Of a stretch of DNA of 64,000 bases, positions 41,341-52,341 are shown in pieces. The stretch's first letter is position 1. Every line of letters starts with the position of its first letter. The notes under the pieces were generated by a model. That model was not told where the DNA came from, ran no database searches, and saw only the letters and a list, made by a program, of their open reading frames with translations. Source of the stretch: Caecitellus pseudoparvulus. Taxonomy: Eukaryota; Bigyra: Bicosoecida. A program made the translations under genes and the position numbers. Location: assembly GCA_965644315.1 (NCBI GenBank), contig CBFFRQ010000080.1:310001-374000 (forward strand), read 5' to 3'.

Positions 41341-41896
41341 CTACATGCCCAGCTCCTGTGCCCTGGCCTTCTGCAGTCGCTTGAAATCCTTCTTGGGGTT
41401 CGGGACGGGCCGGAAGGACTCCAGGCTGGACATGCGCCCGCCTGAAATCGCCATGCTCTCCTGCGCTTCCGTGCGGAGGGTGGTGGAGGCCAGGTTCGCG
41501 ACCAGGTGGTCCTCCAGCTCCCCCTCGTCTGCCGCAGCCGCGGCCGTCGCAGACTCAGCCGCCTGTAGGCGGGCCAGCCTGCGGTCGTACTCGCGCCGCA
41601 AGCTTGCCAGCTGCGCCTTCTTGCGAGCGATTTCATCCTCAATGGTCACACCGGGCTTGGCGTCGCCCTCCAGCAGGGAGCCCCACTCCGCGCCAAAGCC
41701 GATCTGCGACTTCATTTCCCTGCGAGCGCATGGGCAGGGGTGCAGGCAAGCACGCCATTGCGCCATGGCAGCAGGCGCTGCAGCGCTGCGCGCACGGCGA
41801 CTTTTCCCGCGCAGCACTGGGCTCTGCCACTCACATGCGGATGCGCTGGGTGAGGTGCACCTGCTCAGCCACGGCATCTTTCTCAGGCAAAGCCAT
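41341..41896 (-). CDS. Small coiled-coil protein, unknown family
   Basis: Exons 41896-41835 and 41719-41341 (115-nt intron, GTGAGT...CGCAG) give 146 residues. The N-terminus has MKSQIGFGAEWGSLLEG and then KPGVTIEDEIARKKAQL, followed by a helical, Arg/Leu/Ala-rich region likely to be a short coiled coil and an Ala tract. The last 30 residues are basic (PNPKKDFKRLQKARAQ). No signal peptide or membrane span. The compact conserved-looking N-terminal motif suggests a real orthologue family, but I cannot name it. It is divergently arranged with the CEP95-like gene, which would suit a shared role at centrioles or cilia; that is inference from position only. Confidence 0.65.
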
Positions 41897-42460
41897 GGTC
41901 GTGTGCGTCTGCCTGTCGTGCGGCCAGTGCTACGCGCGCGATGCAGCGCAAGTGTCGCAAGGTGGCAGGGAGGCCGAGCGGAAATTGCTTTGGCAAGGCA
42001 GGACGCCCAGCATGAACCCTGGCACTGACTGTGAGTGGCAAGAGGGATGCAAGGGTTGAATCGTTTCAATATGGGGTTTTGTTTTGTCCCCCCTGCTTTC
42101 GGGTCCACCGAGCCTCTGCACCGTCGAGGGGCGGTACCAATCCCTGCCTTGAGCGTTTCCCAAGCGCCATGAGCGTGCCTGTGCAGTTGCTCAGGGACTG
42201 GACCAGACCGACGAATACACCAAAAACTGCACACCCTGCATGAGCAAACCACTGGCGGACTCTTTTTCCCCGGCTTCCCATGCCTCGCATGCACGAACTG
42301 CCGTGAACCTCGACGGGCGTGCTCAGACAGAAGGTGCACGAGGCAGCGCCAGGCCACTTGCACGTGTCGCGGGTGCGGCACCGCCCACCGTCCTCCGAGG
42401 CCGGGGCTTGCTGTAAGCAGTTTCACGCTAAGCAGCAGTGCATCGCTGTGTAGATCCACG
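41897..42460. promoter_or_regulatory. Divergent region with a GCGGAAATTG element
   Basis: 564 bp between the start of the small coiled-coil gene (-) and the CEP95-like gene (+). An exact copy of the recurrent 10-mer lies at 41978-41987, 82-91 nt upstream of the minus-strand ATG, reading CAATTTCCGC in that gene's direction. No other signal is recognised. Confidence 0.5.
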
Positions 42461-44826
42461 ATGGAAGGTGAGTGGTGCCGGCGCAGGGTCCACGTCCAGC
42501 ACCAACGGCCGCGCGAGGCTAGCAGGTGAAACGCCCGTGTCACGCCACTGCCTGCAGCCACCCCTCCCGCTCCCCCCTGCCGACCAGGCGACGAGAGCAA
42601 GCTGCTTGCCGTGGCCAACGACTTGCTCCGCGAGACAGGCATCAGCCAGGAGAGCATCACGTCCTTCGAGGAGCTGCAAGCCATCTCCTCCAACCTCTTC
42701 GTGGGGCTGTTTGAGGTGCTGTTTTTCGCAGAGCTGGGCGCCGTGCACCGCGCGCCAGCCACTGCCCAGCAGCGCGAGGACAATGCCAACATTGTCCTGG
42801 ACGCACTGCAGCAGGTGCTGCGCTCCACCATCCAAATGCCCCCCACCATCACTGGCCGGGCCATCCAGCAGGGGGACAAGCCCGCCATCGTCTACCTCCT
42901 GCGCCTGTTCTCAGAGCTGCTGCAGCAGACATCCGACCAGGAACGACGAGACTGTGCGTGTACCTGCAAGCGCAGCGTCGCTGCTTTTCGCGCCACACCT
43001 GCCCCCCCCGCCCCCTCGCAGTGCTGCATTCAGCTGCTGTGAGCCAGGCGCCGGAGGGCAGTGACGCCAGCGCGCCCCCCGCCAGGCCCCAGCGAAACCC
43101 ACGCAGGAGGCGCAGCGCAGCACGCAAGCGGCCCAAGAGCGCCGCCAAGAAAGCCCCACGCTCCACACGGCGCAGGCCGGCAAGCCGTCCCACCCGGCGC
43201 GCGCCCCACACCGCTCGGGCCGTGTCCCGCACCGCGCCGTCCCCAGCCCCTGCGCCACACACCACCGCCTTCCCAGACCTGCAGGAGAGGCCAGCGCCAG
43301 CGCCTGGCACAGAGAGCGAGCCGGGCACCTCCTGGCGCGACGCACTCATGGAGGGGGGGCGGGCCGAGGGCATGGCTGTGTCAGGGGAGGGCCTGGGCCC
43401 CAACGGCCGCCCCGGCACGGCGGTGGGGGGCAGCCGGGGGCAGGTGTGGCGCGCCATGCAGGAGCAGGGCCCAGCGCCCAGTGAGCCGTCGCCCAGCCCT
43501 GCCCCAGTGGACATCTGGGCGGAAGGGTCTTCGGGCACCTCCAGCGCCGCCGGCAGTGTGGCGGGGGGTGGGCGTGCGGAGGCCAAGGCCGCCTCACCAG
43601 CCTCCGCACGCCAGGGCACCGTGCCCATCACCGTGCGGGGAGCTGTGACGGGCGCCACCGCCGTGGACCTGCTCAGCGCAGAGGACTTGGAGGGGCAGGC
43701 AGGTACCACCCTGCGCCGGCAGCGCCGCCCTCCCAAGGCCCGCCGCGGCAAGACCGCGCCACCGGCCAGCAAGTCCTACACAGCCCTGCGCGCTGCGCGG
43801 GCAGCGGCCTTGAAGCGCAGCGCCCGGGCCCAGCGAGCGGCTGCGCGGCGCGAGGCAGCAGAGGCAGCTGCCGCCAAGGCTCGCCTGGCCGCGGCACACC
43901 AGAGCGTGGTTCGCGACCGGGCTGCCAAGTGGCGTGTGCGCGAGGCGCGCTTCCTGAAGCGTGCCTCGCGCCGCGCAGCCGCTGCCAAGCACGACCGCAA
44001 GGTGCTGACCATCCAGACGGCGCGCGTGCTGGAGGACCTGCAGCGCCAGACGCTGTCCCTGCGCCTGGCGCGCGCATCCCAGCAGGCCGCCATCACAGCG
44101 CAGTACACCCGTGCCATCGCCGAACAGGAGCGCGCAGCTGTGCGGGAGGCGTCCCAGGCCGCTGCCGCGGACGCCGCCGCCAGCCGCGCCGCGCTGGAGA
44201 TGCAGCAGGAGGCGGCCCTGCACACGCTGGCAGTGCGGCAGCAGCTGCTGCGTGAGGCGGCCGAGGCGCAGGCTGCCGACCTCGCCGTGGCCAGTGCAGG
44301 ACAGGCAGAGGCCCTGCGCAGCAGTCGGCAGGACATCCTGTCTGCGGGGCGGGCAGCGGAGGCGGCGGCAGCCTCCCTGCGCCAGCAGAAGGAGGCGCAG
44401 TGGCGAGTGGCCAACCTGGCCCCTGCCGACGCGGGGGAGGTGCGCCCCATGGGGGCGGTGCTGCCCCCTGCAGTGGCTGCTGCGCGGCAGCAGTGGCTGG
44501 CTGAGGGTGCTGTGGGGGGGGAGGAGGATTCCTTCCTGCAGCACGCGGGGGTGCAGGTGGAGGGGGGTGAGGACAGCGACGAGGGGGGGTGGATGCACAG
44601 CTTCTCTGCGCCAGCCAGCGAGCTGCTGCAGTACCCAGCGTACACGGCACGAGCCGTGCCAGACACCACCACCTCCCGCCGAGGCATGGTGGTGACGCAG
44701 CACAACGCTGGGCTGACGCCGGGGGACAAGCCCCGCCTCCTGAACGTGAGGGGGGCCACCTTCACCCGCACCTCCACGGGCGGAGGGGGGGGGGGCTACT
44801 TGGGCACCCGCACTGCCTGGATGTAA
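42461..44826 (+). CDS. CEP95-like centrosomal/basal body protein
   Basis: Exons 42461-42467, 42588-42953 and 43022-44826 give 725 residues. The first coding exon is only 7 nt (Met-Glu-G). Residues 5-120 resemble the N-terminal calponin-homology-like domain of CEP95: LLAVANDLLRETGI, LFVGLFEVLF, QREDNANIVLDALQ and GDKPAIVYLLRLFSELL. A basic, Pro/Ser/Arg-rich middle (residues 130-360) follows, then about 220 residues of Ala/Gln/Arg/Glu-rich helix (coiled coil). The C-terminus is short and Gly-rich (a run of 11 G encodes consecutive Gly). In animals CEP95 is centrosomal and its exact role is not settled. The very high GC of exon 3 creates long antisense ORFs that I regard as shadows. The stop lies 32 bp from the convergent ZIP9-like gene. 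Confidence 0.7.
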
Positions 44827-44858
44827 CGGCATGCCTGGCCTGCCCAGCAATGCACTGG

Positions 44859-45919
44859 TCAATGCTCGTGGCCATGGGCATGCTCCCCTGCCGCGGCTGC
44901 CGCTACCACCGGCAGCAGCAGGCCCAGTGCAGTGGGGACGATGGGGGAGTGCAGCCACGGCTGGCGTGGAGGTGCCGAGCGGCTTGGTCCAGTCGGTGCC
45001 GGAGGGGCATCCCCCACCTGCTCCTCGTCTGCCGACAGCAGTCCAGCCCGCTCGGCAGCATCCAGCGCTGTGCCCGCAGGTGTCGACTGAGGCAGGCTGT
45101 GCTGCGAGGCAGCGCCAGCGTGTCCGTCGTGTCCGTCCATGTGGCTCACGGCCACGTGCAGGAACGTGCCACCTGCAAAGAGAAAGGCCAGGCCCATCCA
45201 GGCAGAGGACTCGCCGGCGTCGGCGTCGGCAGTTGAGCTGCCTCGGGCTGCCAGCACACTGACGACAAAGGCCAGCACTGCCGATAAGGGAGACGCGCAG
45301 GCGAAGGCAGCCACCATCAAGCCTCCACTGGAGCACATGGAGCGCTGGCCAGGCCGCAGCAGCAGCTTGCTGCCCAGTGCCAAAGCCGCTGGCACTTTGT
45401 GCAGCATGATGGCCAGCAAAATGGCACCTTGTGCGCGAGCGGCTGCAGCGCCACCGCCCATGGCACTGGACACGCCCACCGCCAGGCCATCTGCTGCAGC
45501 GTGCAGAAGCAGGCCGATGAAGGTGGCCACCGCGGCTTGGTCCCCTTGCCCGTGGCCGTCACCCACCACCGACCCCAGCGCCATCATGGTCACGAAGCCC
45601 AGCAGCAGCACCAAGCCAGCTGCGCCAGGCCACAGGCCACCTGCACTGTCATTTTCCATCCCTTCATGCCACATCTCAAACCCTGCGAGGCGTGGGGTGG
45701 CCGGCACGTGAGCACTGCGCAGGAATGGGAGCACCTGAAACGCGAGCAAAACGCACCTTCGGGAAGCACCACTTGCAGAGCAGCGCCGATGAGGATGCCA
45801 TTTCCGAAGCGGGAGAACCACGATATCAGTGCTGGGGATGGTGTCACCAGAAGGGGCAAGAAGCCGCCGGCCAGGCCGCCAGCTAGCATGGCGCATACCG
45901 CCACAGCAAGCCCCTGCAT
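44859..45919 (-). CDS. ZIP9-like zinc/metal transporter (SLC39A9 group)
   Basis: Exons 45919-45757 and 45682-44859 give 328 residues. The N-terminal helix and PLLVTPSPALISWFSRFGNGILIGAA match the start of ZIP9-type proteins; the splice join restores VLPEGFEMWHEG. The ZIP metal-site helices are clear: LLLHAAADGLAVG in TM4 and IMLHKVPAALALG in TM5 (HxxxD/HKxP). Eight hydrophobic segments are expected. The last residues are His-rich (AHGHEH). ZIP9 group members move zinc into the cytosol from Golgi or across the plasma membrane; in vertebrates ZIP9 also binds androgen, which cannot be inferred here. The ATG at 45919 is preferred over upstream non-ATG frame extension. Confidence 0.88.
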
Positions 45920-46154
45920 GGCAGTCTGCCCATGCTCTGGCGCAGCAGCTGCCTGCGAGGCTGACCGGGGTTGACAGAGTGCGAGCACGACCCAGTTCGC
46001 TCCTCACACAGGGTGAGGGCACATGGGCGGGTATGGGAGCGCAAGGGTTGTGTCAACGCTGTGCCCTTGCTGTTGCCACGAGGCACGCGGGCCTCCGTGG
46101 CTGTAGCAGTGCATTGTGTGACTGCAAAGCAACGACAAGGCGTGCATGCCCCCC

Positions 46155-47373
46155 TCATGCATCTGTGCGAGCACGCTTGGTGGCACCGGCAGCTCCTGAT
46201 GCTTCTGCAGCGAACAACGCGTCCAGCGCCTCCACATCCCGAGCACAGCCCAGGTAGATGGGGCAGCGCTCGTGAATGGAGGTGGGCATAACGTCCAGCA
46301 CCCGCCCAGCACCAGTGGACGCCTTGCCGCCCGCCGTCTCCATCAGCAGTGACATGGGGTTGCACTCGTATAGCAGGCGCAGCTTGCCCTTGGGGTTGGA
46401 GGTGGTGGCGGGGTACATGAAGATGCCGCCGTACAGCAGGGTGCGGTGCACGTCAGCGACCATGCTGCCCACGTAGCGCAGGGAGTAAGGCTTAGCGGCG
46501 CCCTTGCAGGAGGTGATGAAGTCCTTGACGGGCTGGGGGAAGGTGGCCCAGTTGCCCTCGTTGATGCTGTAGATGGTCTTGGGCTTGGCGGGCACCGTGA
46601 CCTTCTTGCTGGTGAGCATGAACTCCCCCACGGCAGGGTCCAGGGTGAAGATGCTCACGCCGCTGTCGCAGCCCTTGATGGTGATGACCATCTGCGTGCT
46701 GCTGCCGTACATGCAGTACCCGGCCACCACCAGCTCGCTGCCCGGCTGCAGGACGTCAGCCACCGTGACGTCCTTCGACGGGTCCACGCGCTTGTAAATG
46801 CCGAAGATGCTGCCCACAGACACGTTGCAGTCGATGTTGGATGAGCCGTCCAGGGGGTCGAACACCACGGCGTACTTGGCGTCCTTGTTGTGTGTCAGGA
46901 CCACTGGCTCCTCGTCCTCCTCACTCACCAGGACGGACACCTTGTTCGAAAACCGAAGGGTGTTGATGAAGTTCTCGTTGGCGACGATGTCCAGCTTCTT
47001 CACGTCCTCGCCTGCCCCGTACGCCGCGGCGAGGGAGGTGCGCAGCAGGCCAGCAAGCAAGCCAGGCTCGCCGGAGACTCACCCTGCACATTCACCGCAC
47101 CGTGCAGCCCATACAGGCCCGCAATGCCCGCCTTGCGAACCGCAGTGGCGATGGTCTTGCAAGCCAGCTGGATGCTTTGCATGAGCTGCGAGAGGAGGCG
47201 GGGTGCAGCGTGGCACAACCGCGGGCTTCCGCAAGACAGCATCTGGATGCACGCACGATGGTCAGGTCTCCCTGAGCCTCAGGGTGCTTGCTCTGCTCCG
47301 CGAGGATGTAGCGAGTGAGGGTCAAGGGGTCGGTGCCGGGCAGCCCGGCGGAGTGTGCGGCTGCCGCTGCCAT
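46155..47373 (-). CDS. FBP: Fructose-1,6-bisphosphatase, cytosolic type
   Basis: Exons 47373-47257, 47185-47083 and 47011-46155 encode 358 residues. The start region LTLTRYILAEQSKHPEAQGD and the catalytic signature VVFDPLDGSSNID (Mg-binding Asp residues) match class I FBPase, with LVSEEDEEPV and a C-terminal LLYECNPMSLLMETAGGKAS. The redox-regulated cysteine loop of chloroplast FBPase is absent, so this is the gluconeogenic cytosolic enzyme that dephosphorylates fructose-1,6-bisphosphate. It lies 6 kb from GTP-PEPCK, another gluconeogenic enzyme. The gene is divergent with the Fuzzy-like gene (197 bp between ATGs). A longer in-frame N-terminus without clear homology exists upstream; the ATG at 47373 fits family length. 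Confidence 0.93.
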
Positions 47374-47570
47374 GATGAGCGAGATGGCGGGGTTGAGGTG
47401 GGAGCTGCGGTATTTCGCAAGCGACGGCACCAGTAATTGCATTAACGCTGGCGAAGCAAACTTGAGTGGGTCGCCTGAAGGAACACGTGCGGGGCACTTT
47501 TGAAAGTAGGGAGCAGCGTGATCGGCACCTGCACTTGCAGCGAGGCCCAGCACGACAGCTCGGCTTTGGC

Positions 47571-49373
47571 ATGGCAGCAGAGGTGGCTGCGATCGGCTTG
47601 CTGTCCGAGGACTGGCAGGCTGCGGGGCCTGAGGAGGACAGCACGCCTTTCTGGTTGTGTCTGTTAAATGGCGATGGCGACGCGGTCTTTTCCCTTGTCA
47701 AGGACATGTCCAGCGACTTTGACGAGAAAGGTGAGCGAGACACCAATTTCCGCAGACTGAACCGTTGCATCGCACAGTCGAGCCCCATTTGTTGACCAGG
47801 AACCCTGCACGACCTTTGGCGCCAATTGAGCTTGAATGGAGATTCCGAAGTGGTCACGCTCCACACGAAGGGCTGTGCTGTGGCCATGGCCGGCGTGCCA
47901 GTCGCTGGCTCTCTTGGCACCCTGCTCGTCATGTTGCGAGGACGGGACGTGGACACGACAGCAGCAGAGCAGGCGCTCTCTGCCGCCTGGGCAGTGGTAC
48001 AGTTGCACATTGAAGGGGATGGAGGCTTGTCCTCCCCTGGTCCCGTATGGGCTGCCCTGGAGGGGCACCGGCACGCGCTGGCCCAAGCGGTGCAGTGGGC
48101 AGTGAAGGCCAGCCCCCTGCGTGTGCGGGGCGTGTGGAGTCACAGGCTCCGAGAAGTCCGGGCACTCCTCGAGTCCCTGTCGACGTCCATGGCAGAGGCG
48201 CTGGGCGTGTCACCCAGCACTGTCAAGCTGGCCATCGTGTCGGGGGGCTGCCTCGTGGAGGCGGCCTCAGCGTGGTGGACGGACCCGCTCCCCCTCAGCA
48301 TGTGCCAGCGCCTGCACGCGCCTGCCGCTGCCACAAAGTGGATTGTGGACTGGGCCAGCTCCACTCCAATAACCCCAAAGCCGCTTGCTGACGACTTGCG
48401 GTTCGCAGCTCTGCCATCCGCCAGCGTCGTGGTGCTCCCTCTGGCTGCGCATTTGCAGACAGTGCCAACGCCGCCACCCCCTACTCACGCCCTCCCCTCC
48501 ACTGCAAGTCGCTCTGGTGAATCGATGTATTCTCACTGCATAGTTTTCGGTGCGGGCCATGAGGACAGCACCTGTCGCCTGGTCTGTGGCGTGGCGGGTG
48601 TGGACTGCGACAGTATGGCCGCAGCCCTCGCCGCTGCGGTGGCTGCCACGCCCCAGCACGACTCACAGGCGGCTCTGCGCGGCCTTGTAGAGGTCGAAGC
48701 CCAGCTCCCAGACTCGGGGTCCCCGGCGCCCACCCTGGCGGAGTCTCTGGCCGACGCAGCTCTGATCGGGACCCGGCACGCTGACGCCTCCTCCGCTGCC
48801 TCCGCCCTGCCACCCTGGGCCCTCACTCCCTGCCAGCCATGGTGCCCGCCATGGCACGCGACCTTTGATCGGACGGGGGCCATGCCCATCTTGGCTGTCA
48901 TCTGCTCCCGGCAGCTGCCTGGCTGTCGCCTGTGGGTGGATGCGGCGTGGTGCATGGCGGGGGCGCAGGCGTGGCTGCCGGGCCTGTGGCGCCTTCACAC
49001 CCAGCCCCTGCCAGGGTCTTGTCACGAAGCAGCCCTCCATGACCAGCAAGGCGTGTCGCTTGTCACTGTGCGCCGCCCAGATTTGCGGTTTGCCGTGTCC
49101 CTGGCCATTGCCGCGCCATCTCCGTCCACTCCCACGTACATGCCACGCCAGGTGGGGCAGGCGCTCGCGTCGGCGCTGGTCAGCCCTGCTGTGGCAGTGC
49201 TGCAAGGCCGGGCGACAGTGTCCAGTGCCAAGCGCCTGCCTCCTGGCTCGTCAGCCAGCAGCGTGCCCTCCCTCGTGCTGTTCGCAGCGGCGCCCTGGTT
49301 CAAGGAGCGGCATGGGGTTGGGCACAGCACTGCCGCGTTCATGGTCACTGGCGGGCATGCATTGCACTCGTGA
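47571..49373 (+). CDS. Fuzzy (CPLANE)-like protein, tentative
   Basis: Exons 47571-47730 and 47800-49373 (69-nt intron) give 577 residues, somewhat longer than animal Fuzzy. The N-terminus is a longin-like alpha/beta fold (FWLCLLNGDGDAVFSL...LHDLWRQLSLN), then hydrophobic strands VVTLHTKGCAVAMAGVP and LLVMLRGRDV. A middle segment (LAIVSGGCLVEAASAWW) recalls Fuzzy's VSGR-type strand. The rest alternates hydrophobic strands with Ala-rich linkers. Fuzzy works in the CPLANE complex for cilium assembly and planar polarity. The assignment rests on overall pattern and local motifs, not on an invariant signature; MON1/CCZ1-type longin proteins are the alternative. It is convergent with CFAP300 (17 bp between stops). 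Confidence 0.42.
47744..47753. promoter_or_regulatory. Recurrent CAATTTCCGC element in intron 1 of the Fuzzy-like gene
   Basis: Exact 10-mer, sense to the gene, 13 nt into the 69-nt intron and 173 nt downstream of the ATG. Confidence 0.4.
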
Positions 49374-49390
49374 CGCGCCCCACCACCTAG

Positions 49391-50353
49391 CTACCAAAAC
49401 GCTACAAAGTTGCTGTGCCATACAGTGGCAGTGTGGGACGCCGGGTCAACGCAAACCAGGCAGAGGTTGTGTGGGCTGTCCCGCGCAAAGAGCCCGCTGC
49501 CAGGTGGCGCCTCGAGGCGGAACGCCAGCGACGCCACTTCGATGGCCCCTGTCGTGCTGTTCTTGAACACCTTCACCATGTCCTTGTATGTCGCGCGCAC
49601 GGCATCGCAGTAGGCGTCCCACGTGTCCTCGTACTGGCACATGGCCCCGCCCGTCACGATGCTGCGCATGAGTTGCCAGATGACTTCTTGCTTGTCCTCC
49701 TCCCCCCACACGTACTCGTACTCGGAGTCCTCGTTGATGAACACGTCGCGCAGCAAGTCCGAAATGGTGCAATCATCCACGACATTGTCCAGGCACTTCT
49801 GGATGTACCCAGTCTTGCTCACAATGCCTGCGAAGGAGGCGAGGCGCTTGGCATGCCGCCTTTGCATGTGCAGGAGGCGGGCCAGGGCGGCTCACCCTCA
49901 TCGAGCAGCCTGTCAAAAAAAGACATGGACGTGACTTTTGTGCTGAGCTGCTGCACGCTGATGTCCTGCACGGTGCCCGCCATCGGGGCGGCGGCTCCAG
50001 CTGGCTTGCAGTCAGCAAGCGCCGCCTGCAGCTCCGGCGCGTTCACAAGCTGAAGGAGCCAGCGCTGGCGTTCCGTTGGCGCTGTGGGGAACGGCCCTGA
50101 AAATGAAACCTTGCACAGGCCTAAGATCGCATCCAGATTCCTGAAAATGCAGCATCAAGGGGCGTTTCGGTGCAGCGACGTTTCCCTTGCGTTTCAGCTC
50201 GCCTCACCATTTGAGCAGGTTCTCCTTTGCCGAGGCATCGGTGAAGATCCAAGGGGAAAACGCAAGCTTCTGCACCTTCATTTCGCTTGCACCCTCCTGC
50301 TCCTCTGCCCCCTCCACTGAGATGGTCACAGAGGACTTGCTCTCGGCCGCCAT
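49391..50353 (-). CDS. CFAP300: CFAP300 (C11orf70), ciliary dynein-arm assembly factor
   Basis: Exons 50353-50208, 50140-49896 and 49827-49391 give 275 residues (human protein 267). The defining C-terminal half is clear: INEDSEYEYVWGEEDKQEV, GGAMCQYEDTWDAYCDAV, TYKDMVKVFKN and LCLVCVDP, all matching the CFAP300 pattern. The N-terminal half has FSPWIFTDASAKENLLKW and SMSFFDRLLDEG, which join in frame across both introns. In vertebrates CFAP300 is needed for assembly of outer and inner dynein arms of motile cilia, and its loss causes immotility. The gene indicates a swimming cell or stage. It shares a tight convergent end with the Fuzzy-like gene and lies 262 bp from POLE3. Confidence 0.9.
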
Positions 50354-50615
50354 GCTTCGCTCGCTGGCCAAGTGAGGAAGGGCTGCGACTGCCGCACACA
50401 GAGACGTGGCTGGGAACTACATGCACGCTCCAGCTCTGTATTCTGCTGTGCCCGGTGCACCATGAAACGCGGAGGGCAGGGTATTGTGACGGCCTGGCGA
50501 GTCTGCTGGGAGCTTGGGCCGCCTCCTTCCACCGACCAGCAACGCCTCCGACTCTCTTGGCAAGTGCCTGCCGACAGCACAGGACCACCCGGTGTCTAGC
50601 ACTATCCGTATCAGC

Positions 50616-51424
50616 TCATTCGTCGCCTGGAGAGGCAAACGCTGCGGCCAGCTGCGCCAGCTCGCCGTGGTTCTCGCCCTCCTCATCATCGCTCAGCGGC
50701 ACGTGGACTGAGTCCACTTGGACCTCATCCCCCTCGCCCCTACCGTGCAGAGCTGGGCGTAGGGCGGCCCCTTCTGACGCAGCACTTGTCCCTTGGTCTT
50801 CTGTTTCTGCCTCCTGCAGCTGCGGGCTTGCTTCCGTGCCAGAGGGCGTCGACACTGCGTGCAGCGCTCGCTGCCTCTTGGCGCCGGAAGGGGCGGCTGC
50901 GTCGCTGGCCCCCGCGCCACTGCTGCCGGACCCAGCCCCAGACCCAGACAGGCGGCGCTTCCGAGCCTTCTTCTGTCGGAATCCTGCGCAGAGACCTCCT
51001 AGGAGTGCAATGAAGGTGTGTGAGGTGCGCACAGGGCAGACGCACCCTGCACCAGACTGGCCACCTGAGCGGCAATGTCCTTGAAGCCAAAGTCGTGGAG
51101 CTCTGCCACTACATCATCAGCGGAGACAGTTTGTAGCTTCCGAGCGACTGTTCGATCGTTGGCACTGCAGGTGCAGGGACGAAGCCAGGGCTCGGCGTGG
51201 GCGGCGGCCAGCTGCGGCAATTGGCAACGGCAGGCGCCATACCTGGACGCAGCAAAGGACAGAAACACGAGCGCTGCATCGTGTAGGGCTTGCTTGGATG
51301 AAGCTGAAAACGTCATGTTCGTCCCGGCAGCTTTGATGCACTTGGCGATGCCAGACATGGGCAGCACAACACCGGCGGCTGCGGTGGCAGGGCTGGTTCT
51401 GGCGCCTGCGTCTATTTGAGCCAT
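50616..51424 (-). CDS. POLE3: Histone-fold DNA polymerase epsilon subunit 3 (POLE3/Dpb4/CHRAC17)
   Basis: Exons 51424-51243, 51164-51046 and 50983-50616 give 222 residues. The histone fold runs through LPMSGIAKCIKAAGTNMTFS, ALHDAALVFLSFAASSAND, and LQTVSADDVVAELHDFGF, in the order and spacing of POLE3. Both splice joins restore the fold (AASS|ANDRT and LVQ|GFRQ). The tail is basic (RQKKARKRR) and then long and acidic/Ser/Gly-rich, longer than in animals (about 147 residues). It would act with POLE4 in DNA polymerase epsilon and in chromatin remodelling. Intron 1 (51242-51165) contains CAATTGCCGCA, one base different from the recurrent element. The divergent neighbour is the HIG1 gene (284 bp between ATGs). 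Confidence 0.85.
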
Positions 51425-51708
51425 GTTGGCGGTCTTGCAAGGGCACCTGGAAGCAGAGGGAAGCATGAGGGGGGAGGTACAATGCCTATCTCTGCGTTGC
51501 AAAGAGGTACTGCCCGCAAGCTGCACCTGGGTGGACTTCAGGTGCGTGGAGGCCCCCTCGGATACGAGGAGCCCCCCTCAAAAAGTTGGGCTGGCAGGTT
51601 GGCCAGGCATGCAAACTTACACACACTCATTCCCTGACTGCAAGCGCGCCTTTCAAGCAAGATCCGAGTTCTCCATTCATCTCAGAGACATTCACAACTT
51701 CGTCCACC

Positions 51709-52341
51709 ATGCAGGCAATCACAGACGTCAAGCGCTGGTGCCGGGAAGTGAGTGCACATCTGCGAGCCATCAGCGGCGCCACGCCAACGACCCCCCGCTG
51801 CGCTGAGCCTCTCTGGGGCGATTCTTGCACGCGGATTGGGGTGTTTTTGTGTTTATATGATGTGTTGTTGAGTTTCCGTTCCCCTTCATGGTGCCACGCT
51901 GGCTTCTCCGGCCAAATGCGGGTGTCAGCTGATGCGTATTGCCGCCACCTGATTCCGCACCTCACCACGTGCGCCGACCCTCCCACCCGTCGCAGAACCC
52001 GCTCACCGCAGGTGTCGGTGTCTGGAGCACAGGCATGGTGGGAACTGGTGCAGTGAGTCATGGCATGCGCGTTGCCGACCTTGCCGTGCCGCGCCTGGCG
52101 AGAAGAAAAAACCTGGTCTCCACTGCACGGCTACAATTCTCCTCGTCCGCAGTACGTGTACAGCCGCAAGATGCCCGTGGCTTTGAAGGTCATCACGGCC
52201 CGCATGTATGCACAAGCAGGTGTGGTCCTGGCTGTCTGCACAGCCGGCTTGGTCACGTACCTTGGCCAAGAAGAGAAGTCTGGGCCCAGCCAGTCCTCTG
52301 TGCAGATGCGCGAGTACAAAGCCGACGGAACGGCCCGATAG
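51709..52341 (+). CDS. HIG1-domain mitochondrial inner-membrane protein (Rcf1/HIGD type)
   Basis: Exons 51709-51747, 51996-52052 and 52153-52341 give 94 residues, all joins in phase 0. The protein begins RWCRENPLTAGVGVW, then a first hydrophobic segment, then YSRKMPVALKVITARMYAQ, then a second hydrophobic segment (GVVLAVCTAGLVTYLG). This two-helix hairpin with a basic central loop and R/Q residues near the conserved QRRQ position is the HIG1 fold. Family members stabilise respiratory supercomplexes and cytochrome c oxidase and respond to hypoxia. The R.R..Q motif is only partly matched. The exons are very short (39 and 57 nt), so the gene is invisible as a single ORF. Confidence 0.75.

Noticed and set aside
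41341-42888. 515-codon minus-strand ORF extending the small coiled-coil gene upstream
   Set aside because: It runs through an intron with good splice sites and into the opposite-strand CEP95-like exons; the spliced 146-residue model starts with a clean ATG.
43594-45336. 580-codon antisense ORF opposite the CEP95-like gene and the adjacent ZIP9 region
   Set aside because: Arg/Cys/Gly-rich random composition, crosses two real genes, explained by extreme GC content.
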